A stretch of 64,000 bases of DNA, taken from NCBI GenBank assembly GCA_016705335.1, contig JADIYN010000014.1:1-64000 (forward strand). The letters are read 5' to 3'. Position numbers and translations under genes: made by a program. The notes beneath the pieces were generated by a model. That model was not told the origin of the DNA. It searched no databases and worked only from the letters and a program-made list of their open reading frames with translations. The DNA is from Draconibacterium sp. (GTDB lineage Bacteria > Bacteroidota > Bacteroidia > Bacteroidales > Prolixibacteraceae). This document shows, one piece after another, positions 48,619 through 59,509 of this stretch; within the stretch, counting starts at the first letter, position 1; each line of letters begins with the position of its first letter.

Positions 48619-50697
48619 ATGAATGATTTCGAAAAAAAAATAAATAGTTATGCATTAATTTTTTACTGGATATTAGTGTTTGGAGTAACTACGATTTTAC
48701 TTTATCTTGTTTTACCGGGTGAACCCAAATTCAAATACGAATATCAAAAGGGATTTCCATGGCAACATGAAAATCTTGTAGCTCCTTTCGATTTTGCAAT
48801 TCTGAAATCGGACGCTGAAATTGCCAGTGAAAAGGCAGAAATACTGGAGTCAATTATTCCTTATTTTCAGTTTGATACTACGCTGCTTAAAACCAACATT
48901 ACGAAATTGGCTGCCGATTTAAAAGTCTCGGAAGAACCAGTAAGTCAGGATAAAGTAAAAATCTACAATTTACTCAAAAGGAATTTAACAGAAATTTACC
49001 GGGCAGGAATTCTGCAGCGGTCGGTTGAATCATATGAAGAACTGAGTGGTAAAACTGAAATAAAAAAACGGACAGGCGCAAATGTAAATACAGTTCAGGT
49101 TGCCAGTTTATATGCTGAAAAAAGTGCATACAATAAAATTCACGACATTATTCAGGAACAGATTAAATTACACGCTGCATTTAAAGAGTGGCTGAGTATA
49201 ATTTCACCGGAGAAATATATAACTGCAAACCTTGAATTCGATAAAACTACAACCGATAAAGAAATTGCTGAAAACACTGCAAAACTTTCTCCAACACGCG
49301 GGATGGTGCAGGTTGGAGAGCGGATTATTCTTCAGGGCGAAATTGTTGATGTGCAGAAATTCCAGATTCTCGAATCATTAAAAATTAGTTTTAAAAAGGA
49401 AAACAGTAAAGGTTTCGCATCATATATGAGTGCGTTAGGTAAGGTTTTTTTCATATTTGCAATGCTTGGGCTTATTTTCGCATTCATATTCATCTATCGA
49501 CACGATATTTTAACACAGCAGCGGAAGCTCGCTTTTTTAATGCTGTTTTTAGTAGGAATGGTTTCTGTATCCTATTTTATAAACAGTTTTCCAAGTCTGC
49601 ATATTTATTTGGTGCCACTGGCTATTTTCCCAATAATCGTGCGCACTTTCTATGATTCACGAACCGCCATTTTTATGCTTTTTGTTATCACTTTAATAAT
49701 TGGGTTTTATGCGCCAAACAATTACGAATATATTCTGGTACAATTTTCTGCCGGAGTAGTTGCTGTTTTCAGTTTAAATAAAATGCACCGAAGAGTTCAT
49801 CTTGTAAAAGCAATGTTATTGGTGATGTTTACGTATTGGTTTGTGTATTCAGCTCTAAACCTGATTTTTGAAGGATCAATCCTGAATTTCAATTATAATA
49901 TGATGAAATGGTTTGCAGGAAGCAGCTTATTCATTATGGTTGTTTATCCAATGGTTTATATTTTTGAAAAATTGTTTGGGTTTGTATCCGATGTAACTTT
50001 AATCGAGCTATCGGACAGTAATCAGCCCTTGTTAAGGAAACTGGCCGAAGAAGCACCCGGTACATTTCAACACTCTTTGCAAATTGCCAATCTGGCTGAA
50101 GAAGTGATTTTGAAAATAGGTGGCAATCCATTTCTGGTTAGGGCAGGAGCGCTTTATCATGACATTGGGAAAATCACGAAGCCCAACTTTTTTATAGAAA
50201 ACCAGGCTGCAGGAATGAATCCGCATGACGATCTGAGTTATACAAAAAGCGCGGAACTTGTTATCGACCATGTAAAAAATGGCGTTAAAATGGCGCAAAA
50301 ATATAAACTCCCCGAACCTATAATTGAATTTATAGCCACACATCATGGAACTACAAAGGCAAATTATTTTTTCTTGAAACAGCGTCAGGAAAGCGGTGAT
50401 AAAATAGTTGATGCTGATCCGTTTATATATCCCGGACCGCTGCCGAAATCAAAAGAAGCTACAGTGGTAATGCTTATTGACGGAATTGAGGCTGCATCAA
50501 GAAGTTTAAAGGACAAAACCTATGAGAATCTGAAAGAGTTGATAAATAAGATAATAGATGATAAAATCAAGCTAAATCAATTAGACAATTCGGTTTTAAC
50601 ATTTAGTGATATTAACATTATTAAAGAAACGCTGCTCAATAAGTTAATTAATATTTATCACGTGAGAATTGAATACCCAAAAGAGGAAAAAGATTAA
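48619..50697 (+). CDS. 7TMR-HD membrane phosphodiesterase, PgpH-like
   Basis: An intact 692-residue protein. An N-terminal transmembrane helix and an extracellular 7TMR-HDED domain are followed by about seven membrane helices between residues 275 and 460, then a cytosolic HD phosphohydrolase domain with the metal motif GALYHDIGKITKPNFF and further His at FIATHHGTTKANYF. PgpH hydrolyses c-di-AMP in other bacteria; assignment of that substrate here is by family only. Confidence 0.88.
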   Translation: MNDFEKKINSYALIFYWILVFGVTTILLYLVLPGEPKFKYEYQKGFPWQHENLVAPFDFAILKSDAEIASEKAEILESIIPYFQFDTTLLKTNITKLAADLKVSEEPVSQDKVKIYNLLKRNLTEIYRAGILQRSVESYEELSGKTEIKKRTGANVNTVQVASLYAEKSAYNKIHDIIQEQIKLHAAFKEWLSIISPEKYITANLEFDKTTTDKEIAENTAKLSPTRGMVQVGERIILQGEIVDVQKFQILESLKISFKKENSKGFASYMSALGKVFFIFAMLGLIFAFIFIYRHDILTQQRKLAFLMLFLVGMVSVSYFINSFPSLHIYLVPLAIFPIIVRTFYDSRTAIFMLFVITLIIGFYAPNNYEYILVQFSAGVVAVFSLNKMHRRVHLVKAMLLVMFTYWFVYSALNLIFEGSILNFNYNMMKWFAGSSLFIMVVYPMVYIFEKLFGFVSDVTLIELSDSNQPLLRKLAEEAPGTFQHSLQIANLAEEVILKIGGNPFLVRAGALYHDIGKITKPNFFIENQAAGMNPHDDLSYTKSAELVIDHVKNGVKMAQKYKLPEPIIEFIATHHGTTKANYFFLKQRQESGDKIVDADPFIYPGPLPKSKEATVVMLIDGIEAASRSLKDKTYENLKELINKIIDDKIKLNQLDNSVLTFSDINIIKETLLNKLINIYHVRIEYPKEEKD

Positions 50698-50731
50698 AAA
50701 GTAATTATTTTTGCCCCATAAAATCATAGAA

Positions 50732-52174
50732 ATGAATAATTCGAAAAGCAAATTAAATGGTTTAAAAAGGATATTATTCCTTTTATTACTGATTTGAGTT
50801 GTTGCAATGAGGTGTACTGATGTTCCCGAACCGGAACCGGAAGGGGAGAACCCGAAAGCACCAGCTTTAACTATTGCTGTGAATGAATTTATAGAATTCG
50901 TAATGAACGATGTTTACCTGTGGTATTTAACTGTGCCGGTTATTGATATAAATTACGAACACGATTCAAAGGCATATTTCGAAAAATTATTAAACGAAGA
51001 AGATAAATGGTCATTTATTACGGATGATGTTAAAAAGCTGGAAGACAGTTTTGAAGGAATAGAAACTTCATATGGCTGGTCTCTTGGTTTTGGAACCTTT
51101 TCGGATACTAAAACTGTTTTTGCAGTTGTTGAATATGTTTATCCCAATACACCAGCTGCCAACTCAGGTTTGAAACGTGGCGATTTTATTTTCAGCATGA
51201 ACGGAGGAGATATAACAGAAACAAATTATATGGATTTGCTAAACAGCACAAGCATAACATTTTCTTATGGACAATATGGCGAATCAGGGATAACGAATAC
51301 GAAAACATTAAACCTGAATGCGCTTGAATTAAACCTCGATCCCGTGCAGTTTACAAATGTTATAGAACATGGAGGTCATAAAATGGGTTATATGTTTTAT
51401 GCACAATTTATTGGTAATTACAACAGTAGTATTGATGCTGCACTTCAGTATTTTATTGAAAACCAGGTAACCGATGTTGTGCTTGACTTACGCTACAATC
51501 CGGGCGGAACAACTGATGCTGCACAACACCTTTGTAGTTCACTGGCCCCGGTTAGTGATGTAACAGCGAAAAAAACGCTTGTGAAATTTCAGTGGAACGA
51601 TAAATACCAGAAATACTGGAAAGAGAAAAACTATCCAGATCAATTGGGAATTACTTTTGTCGATAATGTTGCGCACAAAATGGGTCTTTCAAAACTTTAT
51701 GTAATTACGGGGAGTGGAACAGCTTCGGCATCGGAATTAACCATTACCGGATTAAAACCCTACATGGACCTTACTACGGTGGGCGATACTACGTATGGTA
51801 AATATACTGCTTCAATTACCTTGAAACCGGAAGATTTTTATACAAATCCAAGTGATTACGATGATTTTGATAACTGGGCGATTCAGCCCATAATTTTAAA
51901 GTATGCAAATTCACAGGGAGTAACTGACTTTAAAGATGGTTTTGTTCCGGATATTCTTGCTGAGGATGACGTATTTTCACCGCTTCCATTGGGTGATAAA
52001 AATGAGGCATTGCTTAAAAGGACAATTGAAGAAATTACAGGAGTTGAAATAATTGCAAAGAAAAGCGCTCCAATCAAAAGAGATTTTACAATTTTCGATC
52101 GTGGTTTTTCCAAATTTGATGCAAATAAACGTGAGTTGATATTTGATGGAATTGACAAGTCGATGCTTAAATAA
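50732..52174 (+). CDS. S41-family protease lipoprotein with PDZ domain (one in-frame TGA)
   Basis: About 480 residues. A signal peptide starting at the ATG 50732 runs in frame through LLLLI, hits TGA at 50795-50797, and continues VVAMRCTDVPEPE, a lipoprotein-like cleavage area. Then come a PDZ domain (AANSGLKRGDFIFSMNGGDI) and the S41 core with DLRYNPGGTTDAAQHL, the Ser in TGSGTASASELTITG and Lys in TTYGKYTAS. The TGA is probably a sequencing or point error, because both sides fit one protein. An alternative is a start at 50807, without an intact signal. Confidence 0.8.
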
Positions 52175-52502
52175 AATTCAAGCTTAACCTATTGGTTAAT
52201 AGTGATTACAAATTTGAAAGTGAGTAAAAGGAATGATATTTACGTTTGATCCCTTTTCTTAATAGCTTTTTAATTTTAACGACCGATTTGTGATGCTTTT
52301 GAAATGAAATTAGTCTTACAGGAAAATTATATTTTAAATATTTGACCCTTAATATCAGTCTTTTTATTTATAAAAATTAATTTTATAGAAGATAATTTTA
52401 CAGAATACTGAATTTTACTTTCTATATAAAACATTCTTAAAAACCGAATTTAAAGTAGAAATTCAACTTTAAAAAATATTTTTCATTATATTTTAAAATA
52501 GA
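52175..52502. other. Non-coding AT-rich stretch before the tRNA terminator
   Basis: About 330 bases with no credible gene on either strand. A TACGTTTG box near 52238 resembles a -7 element but its upstream partner is poorly spaced, so I do not call a promoter. Confidence 0.5.
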
Positions 52503-52540
52503 AAAAATCAACTACTGAAATTAAAAAGTAGTTGATTTTT
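52503..52540 (-). terminator. Terminator of tRNA-Arg
   Basis: AAAAATCAACTACT and AGTAGTTGATTTTT form a perfect 14-bp stem with T run on the minus strand, directly after the tRNA. Confidence 0.85.
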
Positions 52541-52545
52541 AATTG

Positions 52546-52618
52546 TGACCCTGGAGAGACTCGAACCCCCAACCTTCTGATCCGTAGTCAGATGCTCTAT
52601 CCATTAAGCTACAGGGCC
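52546..52618 (-). tRNA. tRNA-Arg (ACG)
   Basis: A complete cloverleaf of 73 nt: acceptor GGCCCTG/CAGGGTC with A discriminator, T arm with GTTCGAGTC, and anticodon loop CTACGGA. ACG decodes CGN arginine codons after A34 is edited to inosine. CCA is not encoded. Confidence 0.95.
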
Positions 52619-52719
52619 ATTTGTTGTTTACTTTAAAAGCGGTGCAAATATAATATTTTTTGATAATTATTCTAAAAATAGAAGTTTATAACCGAAATTT
52701 TAACCCGAACCATTAATGT

Positions 52720-53490
52720 TTAATCTCCATCTGTTTCGTCTTCTTCTTCAAAATCATCAAATTGCTCATTTTCGTTGTGTTTTAGCATTTCAAGAATTTC
52801 GTTGCGCGACATTATTTTAACATTCGTAACAATCATGTCGTCATCAAGGAAATCGCCATATTGGTTGCATTCGTCGATTATATTCCTGAAAATCTGTTTT
52901 AAATCCGATTGAAGCGGAAGCATTGCCAGAACTGTAGAAAAACCCTCTGAAAAATCCATCGATTCAAACTCCCCGTCGTGTTTGTTCAGTTCAAAAATAA
53001 CTTCATCTTTCAGTAGTTTTTGCTGTATCGCATTTAATAATATCTCCTTGTTTTTATTGATAAAGACTACATAATATCTCAATTTCTGTCCTTTTCCGCC
53101 CAATCCTGTCGAAATAAATACCAACTGTTCATCAAGCAATGAACTTTGAATCAGCATTCTGCTTTCCTGGAATGCAAGTACAGCCCATTGTTTAATTTCA
53201 CCCACTGCCACACTAACAAATTTTTCAAGTGTACGAAAAGCTTTTACGTCATCAATTATAGCAATTGACAGCAGTAATTCTTTTTTTCGTTCATCACTTA
53301 TTTCCGATAAAAAAAGTTGTTCGCGGTTTTCAAAGTATTCCTTCTCATTGTTTTTCAAACGCACTTGTTGGGCACGTTCGAAATACTTCATCTGCAAATC
53401 TATATCGATCTGTTCTTCCAAAATGCTAAAATTATCGGGCAAATCGTCAAGTACTTTCCTAATGTTTTGATAAAATTGTTTCTCTTCCAT
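52720..53490 (-). CDS. Conserved-looking hypothetical protein with acidic tail
   Basis: An intact 256-residue cytosolic protein that I do not recognise. It is rich in helices, has no signal peptide and no metal-ligand clusters. A middle stretch (LVFISTGLGGKGQKLRYYVVFIN) is beta-like. The C-terminus is strongly acidic (DDFEEEDETDGD). It sits between tRNA-Arg and the feo operon, divergent from the latter. Confidence 0.7.
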   Translation of the reverse strand: MEEKQFYQNIRKVLDDLPDNFSILEEQIDIDLQMKYFERAQQVRLKNNEKEYFENREQLFLSEISDERKKELLLSIAIIDDVKAFRTLEKFVSVAVGEIKQWAVLAFQESRMLIQSSLLDEQLVFISTGLGGKGQKLRYYVVFINKNKEILLNAIQQKLLKDEVIFELNKHDGEFESMDFSEGFSTVLAMLPLQSDLKQIFRNIIDECNQYGDFLDDDMIVTNVKIMSRNEILEMLKHNENEQFDDFEEEDETDGD

Positions 53491-53633
53491 TTGTAATAAT
53501 CAATCGAACAAAAGTAGTTACTTGTTGTAATAACTAAAGAAGATTTGCATTTTATTTAATATGATTAAGATTGTTAGTCCTCAATATCAAAGGTGGCAAT
53601 TTAACTGCGTAGTCTCGTTAGAAGGAAATGGAC

Positions 53634-53641
53634 TATATTTG
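53634..53641 (+). promoter_or_regulatory. -7 box of the feo operon
   Basis: TATATTTG, 53 bp before the feoB start, matches the TAnnTTTG element. No clear -33 TTTG partner is seen. Confidence 0.4.
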
Positions 53642-53693
53642 TGCAGCTTATTTTTAATGATTATAAATACACTAAAGTGGGGAATGTGGCGAG

Positions 53694-56159
53694 GTGAAAT
53701 TAAGTGAAGTAAAAAATAGTGAAATTGTTGTAATTACCAAGGTTCTCGGACATGGTTCATTTAGGAAAAGGAATTCAGAAATGGGCTTTGTTAAAGGAAA
53801 AGAAGTAAAGGTAATTAAAAGCGCTCCTTTCAATGGACCGTTTGAATTTAAGATCATCAATTATAATGTGTCGCTTCGTAAATCGGAAGCAGATTTAATT
53901 GAAGTGGTACCATTACGTGATTTTATAAAGGCGAAAAGCGAAAATTATCAGGGTGTTATTGACCGGGATATCCACCTAATTGATCAATCGGAAAGGACAA
54001 AAATCATAAATATTGCACTTGTTGGCAACCCAAACAGCGGAAAAACAACACTTTTTAATTTCATTTCGGGTTCAAAAGAAAAAGTTGGCAACTACAGTGG
54101 TGTTACGGTTGACATTAAAAAGGCCACATTTAAAACAAAGGGTTATACTTTCAATTTTTATGATTTACCAGGTACATACAGTTTAACAGCTTACTCAAAA
54201 GAAGAAATTTTTGTTCGTGAATTCATATATGAGCAAACCCCCGATATTGTGATAAATGTGCTCGATGCAACAAACCTTGAAAGAAACCTTTTTCTTACAA
54301 CTCAACTTATTGACATGGATGTGCGAATTGTGGCAGCACTTAACATGTATGATGAACTTGAAAAAAAGGACCTGTTTTTTGACAAGGATGAACTATCAAA
54401 ACTACTCGGGATTCCATTTGTTCCCACAATTAGTTCGAAGGGGATTGGATTGGATAATTTAATTGATAAAGTAATTGACGTTTTTGAAGGGAAAGAGCAA
54501 ATAACCCGTCATGTACATATTAATTATGGTAAGGATATTGAAAATGCAATTAGTATTGTACGTCAGAAAATTAAAGAAAACAGGCCTATAACAGATAAAA
54601 TTTCATCGAGATTTATCTCCATTAAATTGCTTGAAAAAGATGAACAGGTAGCATCGCTTTTATCTCATTATGAGAACTATGATGAAATTAAGAGAACTAC
54701 TCAAAAGGAAATCCATAAAATTGAAATACTTGAGAATGAAGAGAGTGAAACCGTAATTACCAACGCAAAATATAGTTTTATAACCGGTGCACTTAAAGAA
54801 ACATTTAAAGACAATTCACAAAGTGAGAAAACACGTTCAGAAAAGATAGACAGTGTTTTAACCCATCCGGTATTAGGGTTTCCGATTTTTTCATCCATCC
54901 TGTTTTTAATTTTTTACGCTACTTTCACACTGGGTGCATATCCAATGGATTGGATTGATAAGGGGAGTTGTTGCATTTGGTGATTTAATCTCCGGACTAT
55001 TGGCCGACGGAATGTTGAAAGACTTGGTTGTAAAAGGAATAATTAGCGGTACGGGAAGTGTTCTTGTTTTTTTGCCGAATATCCTAATTTTATTTCTGTT
55101 TATTTCACTTCTCGAAGGTACAGGTTACATGGCACGGGCAGCATTTATTATGGACAAGATTATGCACCGTTTCGGACTTCATGGCCGCTCTTTTATCCCA
55201 ATGATTATGGGGTTTGGATGCAATGTGCCAGCTATACTTGCAACCCGTTCAATGCGAAACCGTGGCGACCGAATTCTAACAATGCTTATAATTCCGTTTA
55301 TGTCGTGCAGTGCGCGGCTCCCTGTTTATATACTGATTATTTCGGCATTCTTCGATAAGTATCAACCTTTATATTTAATTGGGATTTACACAGTAGGTAT
55401 TGTTTTTGCTTTTATTACCGCTCAAATTCTGAATAAAACATTTTTCAGAAACAAAGAAACGCCTTTTGTTATGGAGTTGCCAACTTATCGTTTGCCAACT
55501 TTAAGAAACGTGGTGTATCACATGTGGGACAAAACCCAGCATTATTTGCGTAAAATAGGGACAATTATTTTGGTTGGTGTTGTGATTGTGTGGGCGCTTG
55601 AATACTTTCCAAGAGAATCTAAAAATACCGGAATAATAAAAAAGGAAATTCAGACTGTTGCTCAAAATACCACATTAAATCCTATTGAAAAAGAAAACGC
55701 TCTTTCAGAATTGGAAGTAAAACTTGAATCTGACAGGCTGATTAACTCATATCTTGGACGAATTGGAAAGTTTATTGAGCCGGTGATGCGTCCACTTGGT
55801 TTTGATTGGAAGATGAGCATTGCTTTGGTTGCCGGACTTCCGGCCAAGGAAATTGTAATTAGCACGATGGGTGTAATTTATCAATCAACTGATGATGGAA
55901 ATTCGGTTAATCTGCAGCAAAAATTAAAAAGTGAAAAATTTGAAACAGGAAAAGCAAAGGTGAAATTGTTTTTACAACTCCTACGGTGCTTGCTTTTCTT
56001 ATTTTCATATTGATTTATTTTCCTTGTATTGGGGTGGTGGTTGCCATAAAAAATGAATCCGAGTCTTGGAAATGGGCAGCATTTGCTGTATTTTACACAA
56101 CTTCTCTCGCGTGGATTACAGCTTTTATGGTTTATAATATTGGTAATTTATTCGTTTAA
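53694..56159 (+). CDS. feoB: FeoA-FeoB fusion, ferrous iron transporter (two frameshifts)
   Basis: About 820 residues from a GTG start. The FeoA SH3-like domain (residues 1-75, LGHGSFRKRNSEMGFVKGKEVKVI) is fused to a FeoB G domain with VGNPNSGKTTLFN (G1), YSGVTVDIK (G2), DLPGTYSL (G3) and a LNMYDE stretch where family members have NMxD (G4). The membrane domain follows, with EGTGYMARAAFIMD and GFGCNVPAI. The frame breaks near 54962, where GGGG should be GGG, and near 55970. It ends in FMVYNIGNLFV. It imports Fe2+ across the inner membrane. FeoA-FeoB fusions are common in Bacteroidota. The Cys-rich gene follows at once. Confidence 0.93.
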
Positions 56160-56160
56160 G

Positions 56161-56373
56161 GTGATTCAGGAAATTATTACATATATGATTATTGGGGCTG
56201 CAATTGCACTTGCAATTTCAAAGGCAGTCAGGAAATTTCGCGTTAAAAGAAAACCTTCGAAAAAAGTAGATTTTAAAAAAGATACAATTTCTTTGCACCA
56301 TGATTGTTCCGACTGTTCAGCCGAATGTATGCTTCGGGATGCGGTAAAACCCTGTAATAAGGGAAGAAATTAA
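56161..56373 (+). CDS. FeoB-associated Cys-rich membrane protein
   Basis: 70 residues from GTG at 56161, one base after the feoB stop. An N-terminal membrane helix (YMIIGAAIALAIS) and a basic stretch precede a Cys-rich tail (HHDCSDCSAECMLRDAVKPC). This matches the FeoB-associated family, thought to assist Feo function in bacteria lacking FeoC. Its role in iron handling is inferred from position and Cys ligands. Confidence 0.85.
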   Translation: MIQEIITYMIIGAAIALAISKAVRKFRVKRKPSKKVDFKKDTISLHHDCSDCSAECMLRDAVKPCNKGRN

Positions 56374-56413
56374 TTTGTGTGAAAAACTGAAAACAGGGTA
56401 ATTTATAGCAAAT

Positions 56414-57052
56414 TTAATTGGTGAATTGTTTCTGAAGGATTTTTGAATTGAATACAAAACTCCCGGCAACCAATACATCGGCGCCGTTATCAAAAAGTTT
56501 TTTTCCGGTTTCGAAATTCACACCTCCATCAACTTCAATTAAACATTTTGAATTATTTTTTTCGATGAGTTCCTTCAGTTGCCTTACTTTTTTATAAGTG
56601 TTTTCAATAAAAGTCTGTCCCCCAAAACCGGGATTTACTGACATCAATAAAACCATATCAAGGTCAGTAATTATATCTTCCAAAAGTGCAACTGGAGTAT
56701 GCGGGTTCAGACAAACACTTGCTTTTGCTCCATGACTTTTAATATGTTGTATTGTACGGTGCAAATGGTTACAAGCCTCGTAATGAACCGTTATTATTGA
56801 AGCTCCTGCTTTTGCAAATGCTGCAATCAAACCATCCGGATTAACAATCATTAAATGAACATCCAAAGGTTTTTGTGCAATCTTTTTTACATGTTCGATT
56901 ACAGGAATTCCGAAAGAAATATTAGGTACAAAAACACCATCCATAACATCGCAATGAATGTAACCTGCATCGCTACGGTTAATCATTTCAATTTCTTTTC
57001 CGAGGTTATTAAAATCGGCTGCTAAAATAGAAGGTGCAATTATTCGTCCCAT
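56414..57052 (-). CDS. rpe: Ribulose-phosphate 3-epimerase
   Basis: An intact 212-residue TIM barrel. Motifs: PSILAADFNNLGKEI, the metal-binding HCDVMDGVFVPN, DVHLMIVNP, MSVNPGFGGQTF and EVDGGVNFETGKKLFDNGADVLVAGS. It interconverts ribulose-5-phosphate and xylulose-5-phosphate in the pentose phosphate pathway. It is 13 bp downstream of rpoD on the same strand, so they may share a transcript. Confidence 0.96.
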   Translation of the reverse strand: MGRIIAPSILAADFNNLGKEIEMINRSDAGYIHCDVMDGVFVPNISFGIPVIEHVKKIAQKPLDVHLMIVNPDGLIAAFAKAGASIITVHYEACNHLHRTIQHIKSHGAKASVCLNPHTPVALLEDIITDLDMVLLMSVNPGFGGQTFIENTYKKVRQLKELIEKNNSKCLIEVDGGVNFETGKKLFDNGADVLVAGSFVFNSKILQKQFTN

Positions 57053-57065
57053 TATATGAACTAAG

Positions 57066-57932
57066 TTATTTGCCGAGATAGGCTTTTAAGAGTCTGTTTC
57101 GAAATTGGTTTTTTAATTTTTTGATGGCCTTTTCTTTAATTTGCCGCACCCTTTCTCGGGTTAATCCAAACTCATCGCCAATTTCTTCCAGGGTAAAAGG
57201 TTGATAACCATTTAATCCGAAATAATGTCTTAAAATTTCAGCCTCGCGCTCACCAAGCGTCGATAAAGAGCGTTCAATTTCTTTTCGCAATGAAACATTC
57301 ATCAATTCCTCTTCAGGATCAAGGGAATCATCGTTTAACATCACGTCATACAAATTGCCAGCTTCTTCATCGCGAAGCGGGGCGTCCATCGAAACATGTG
57401 TATTGGAGAAGTTTAGCGCATCTTCCACAATTTCAGGTTTACTTTCCATTAAACTTGCAATCTCCTCAATTGTTGGTTCTCTCTGGAACTCCTGCTCAAG
57501 TTTGTTAAAGGCCTTATTAATTTTATTTATCGAACCGATTTTATTTAACGGAAGGCGCACAATTCGTGCCTGTTCGGCAAGTGCCTGTAAAATTGACTGA
57601 CGAATCCACCATACGGCGTAGGAAATAAATTTAAATCCCCTGGTTTCGTCAAATCGTTCGGCAGCTTTTATCAATCCCAAATTTCCTTCGTTTATTAAAT
57701 CTGGTAAACTTAATCCCTGGTTTTGATATTGTTTGGAAACAGAAACCACAAAACGAAGGTTTCCCTTAATAAGCATTTCCAAAGCTACACGATCTCCTGT
57801 TTTGATTCGTTTGGCCAATTCAACTTCTTTTTCAGCAGTAAGAAGCTCCACTTTACCAATTTCATGCAAGTATTTGTCAAGCGATAAAGTATCGCGGTTA
57901 GTAACCTGTTTTGAAATTTTAAGCTGTCTCAT
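57066..57932 (-). CDS. rpoD: Primary sigma factor
   Basis: An intact 288-residue sigma-70 with region 1.2, 2 (LVKGNLR-type GNLRFVVSVSKQYQNQGLSLPDLINEGNLGLIKA), 2.3-2.4 (FISYAVWWIRQSILQALAE), 3 and 4 (LEEIGDEFGLTRERVRQIKEKAIKKL). It lacks the long region 1.1 and spacer of E. coli RpoD, as in the Bacteroidota housekeeping sigma, which recognises the TTTG/TAnnTTTG promoters seen elsewhere in this window. Confidence 0.95.
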   Translation of the reverse strand: MRQLKISKQVTNRDTLSLDKYLHEIGKVELLTAEKEVELAKRIKTGDRVALEMLIKGNLRFVVSVSKQYQNQGLSLPDLINEGNLGLIKAAERFDETRGFKFISYAVWWIRQSILQALAEQARIVRLPLNKIGSINKINKAFNKLEQEFQREPTIEEIASLMESKPEIVEDALNFSNTHVSMDAPLRDEEAGNLYDVMLNDDSLDPEEELMNVSLRKEIERSLSTLGEREAEILRHYFGLNGYQPFTLEEIGDEFGLTRERVRQIKEKAIKKLKNQFRNRLLKAYLGK

Positions 57933-58134
57933 ATGTTGAATTTGTTAACAATAAATTGATAAACAAGGCGTTAAAGTTATAATTTTTTTCACAAATACAA
58001 ATTGTACTTTTTTATACGTTAAAACGGACACTTTGTAATTTTGTTCAAGCTTTATTTTAAAACTACTTCATTCATCAAACATTCCTTAAACACATTGTAA
58101 TCATTTTTTAGCAATTTGCTTTTCTTTTCTCCCT

Positions 58135-59367
58135 TCATAAAACTTCAAGTTTTTCAGGAAGCGGAACATTTCCTTTTCCTATTATCTCTTCAACCGTTTC
58201 GGTAAATTTTGCCGGGTGTGCTGTTTCTAAAAATACACCAATCTCATTTTCTGTCAAATTCTCTTTTAATGCCTGAAAGCCACAGGCACCGTGAGGATCA
58301 CACAGATATCCGGTTTCCAGATACACTTTTTTAACGATTTCCTTTATTTGCGAATCACTGTAACAACTTCCCGTAATAACTTCTGAAATTGTTTTGTGTG
58401 AATTATCATATAAATCAAGAATCCGGGCAAAGTTACTTGGCGCTCCAACATCCATTGCATTTGCAATTGTTTCAACTGAGGGTTGTGGTTGATAATTTCC
58501 GGTTTTAAGATATTTGTAAACCACATTGTTATTGTTGTTTGCAGCAATAAACTTTTCAACCGGTAAACCCATTTCACGGGCAAAAAGACCGGCTGTAATA
58601 TTTCCCAAATTCCCACTTGGCACTGAAAATACAAGCGATTTATTTTCGAGCAACCCTTGTTTCTTTAAACTTGCATAGGCATTGAAATAATAGAAAGCCT
58701 GAGGCAGGAAACGTGCAACATTAATTGAGTTGGCTGAGGTAAGAACCAAGGTTTTATTTAAATTCTCGTCAAGAAAAGCGGTTTTACAAGATGTTGACAG
58801 TCATCAAAAGTTCCATCTATTTCTAAAGCTGTTATATTTTTTCCTAACGTTGTGAATTGAGATTCCTGTATTTTACTCACTTTTCCTTTCGGATATAAAA
58901 CAAAAACATGTATTCCTTCAACGCCGAGAAAGCCATTGGCCACTGCACTTCCTGTATCACCTGAAGTTGCTACAAGTACATTAACCTGTTCTTTTCTGTC
59001 GCTTAAAAAAGTTGAGCAAGCGTGCCATAAAACGGGCACCAACATCTTTAAATGCAAGTGTTGGCCCGTGAAAAAGTTCGAGTGAATAAATTGAATCTGT
59101 TACTTTTACAACCGGACAATCAAAATTCAAGGTGTCAAAAACTATTTCCTTCAATTTTGATTCTTCTACATCTTCGCCAAAGAATTTTTTTGCTACTTCG
59201 AGACCAATTTCCTGAAATGTAAGATTTTGGATATGTTCAAAAAAAGATGGTTCAAATTTATTAATATGGCTGGGCATAAAAAGTCCGTTATCTGCAGCTA
59301 ATCCTTTTACAACTGCTTCTTTTAATGAAACTTCAGGTGTATTTCTATTTGTGCTGTAATATCTCAT
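58135..59367 (-). CDS. thrC: Threonine synthase (frameshifted)
   Basis: About 410 residues over at least two indels (near 59020 and 58755). The start MRYYSTNRNTPEVSLKEAVVKGL and the PLP Lys in HGPTLAFKDVGARF are family features, followed by LVATSGDTGSAVANGF, which binds the phosphate, and VFSVPSGNLGNITAGLFA. It converts O-phosphohomoserine to threonine. It ends in TGA. It is the last gene after thrA and the phosphoglycerate-mutase-like gene, all on the minus strand. Confidence 0.93.
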
Positions 59368-59509
59368 TTGCAGGTTTAGAATAATTAACAAATTTTGTGA
59401 AGCCAAAATTAGAAAACTACTTTCATCATTTATAAACAACTACTGAATTTTAAGAAAGTTTAATAATCTGTTCATAATACATGATAAAAGTCATGAATGT
59501 AAAAGGCGT

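Noticed and set aside
9163..50797. TGA read as Trp (altered genetic code)
   Set aside because: TGG encodes Trp throughout the intact genes and TGA ends ilvN, thrC, pnuC and the intact DUF6057 gene. Three isolated in-frame TGAs in an error-prone assembly do not support a code change.
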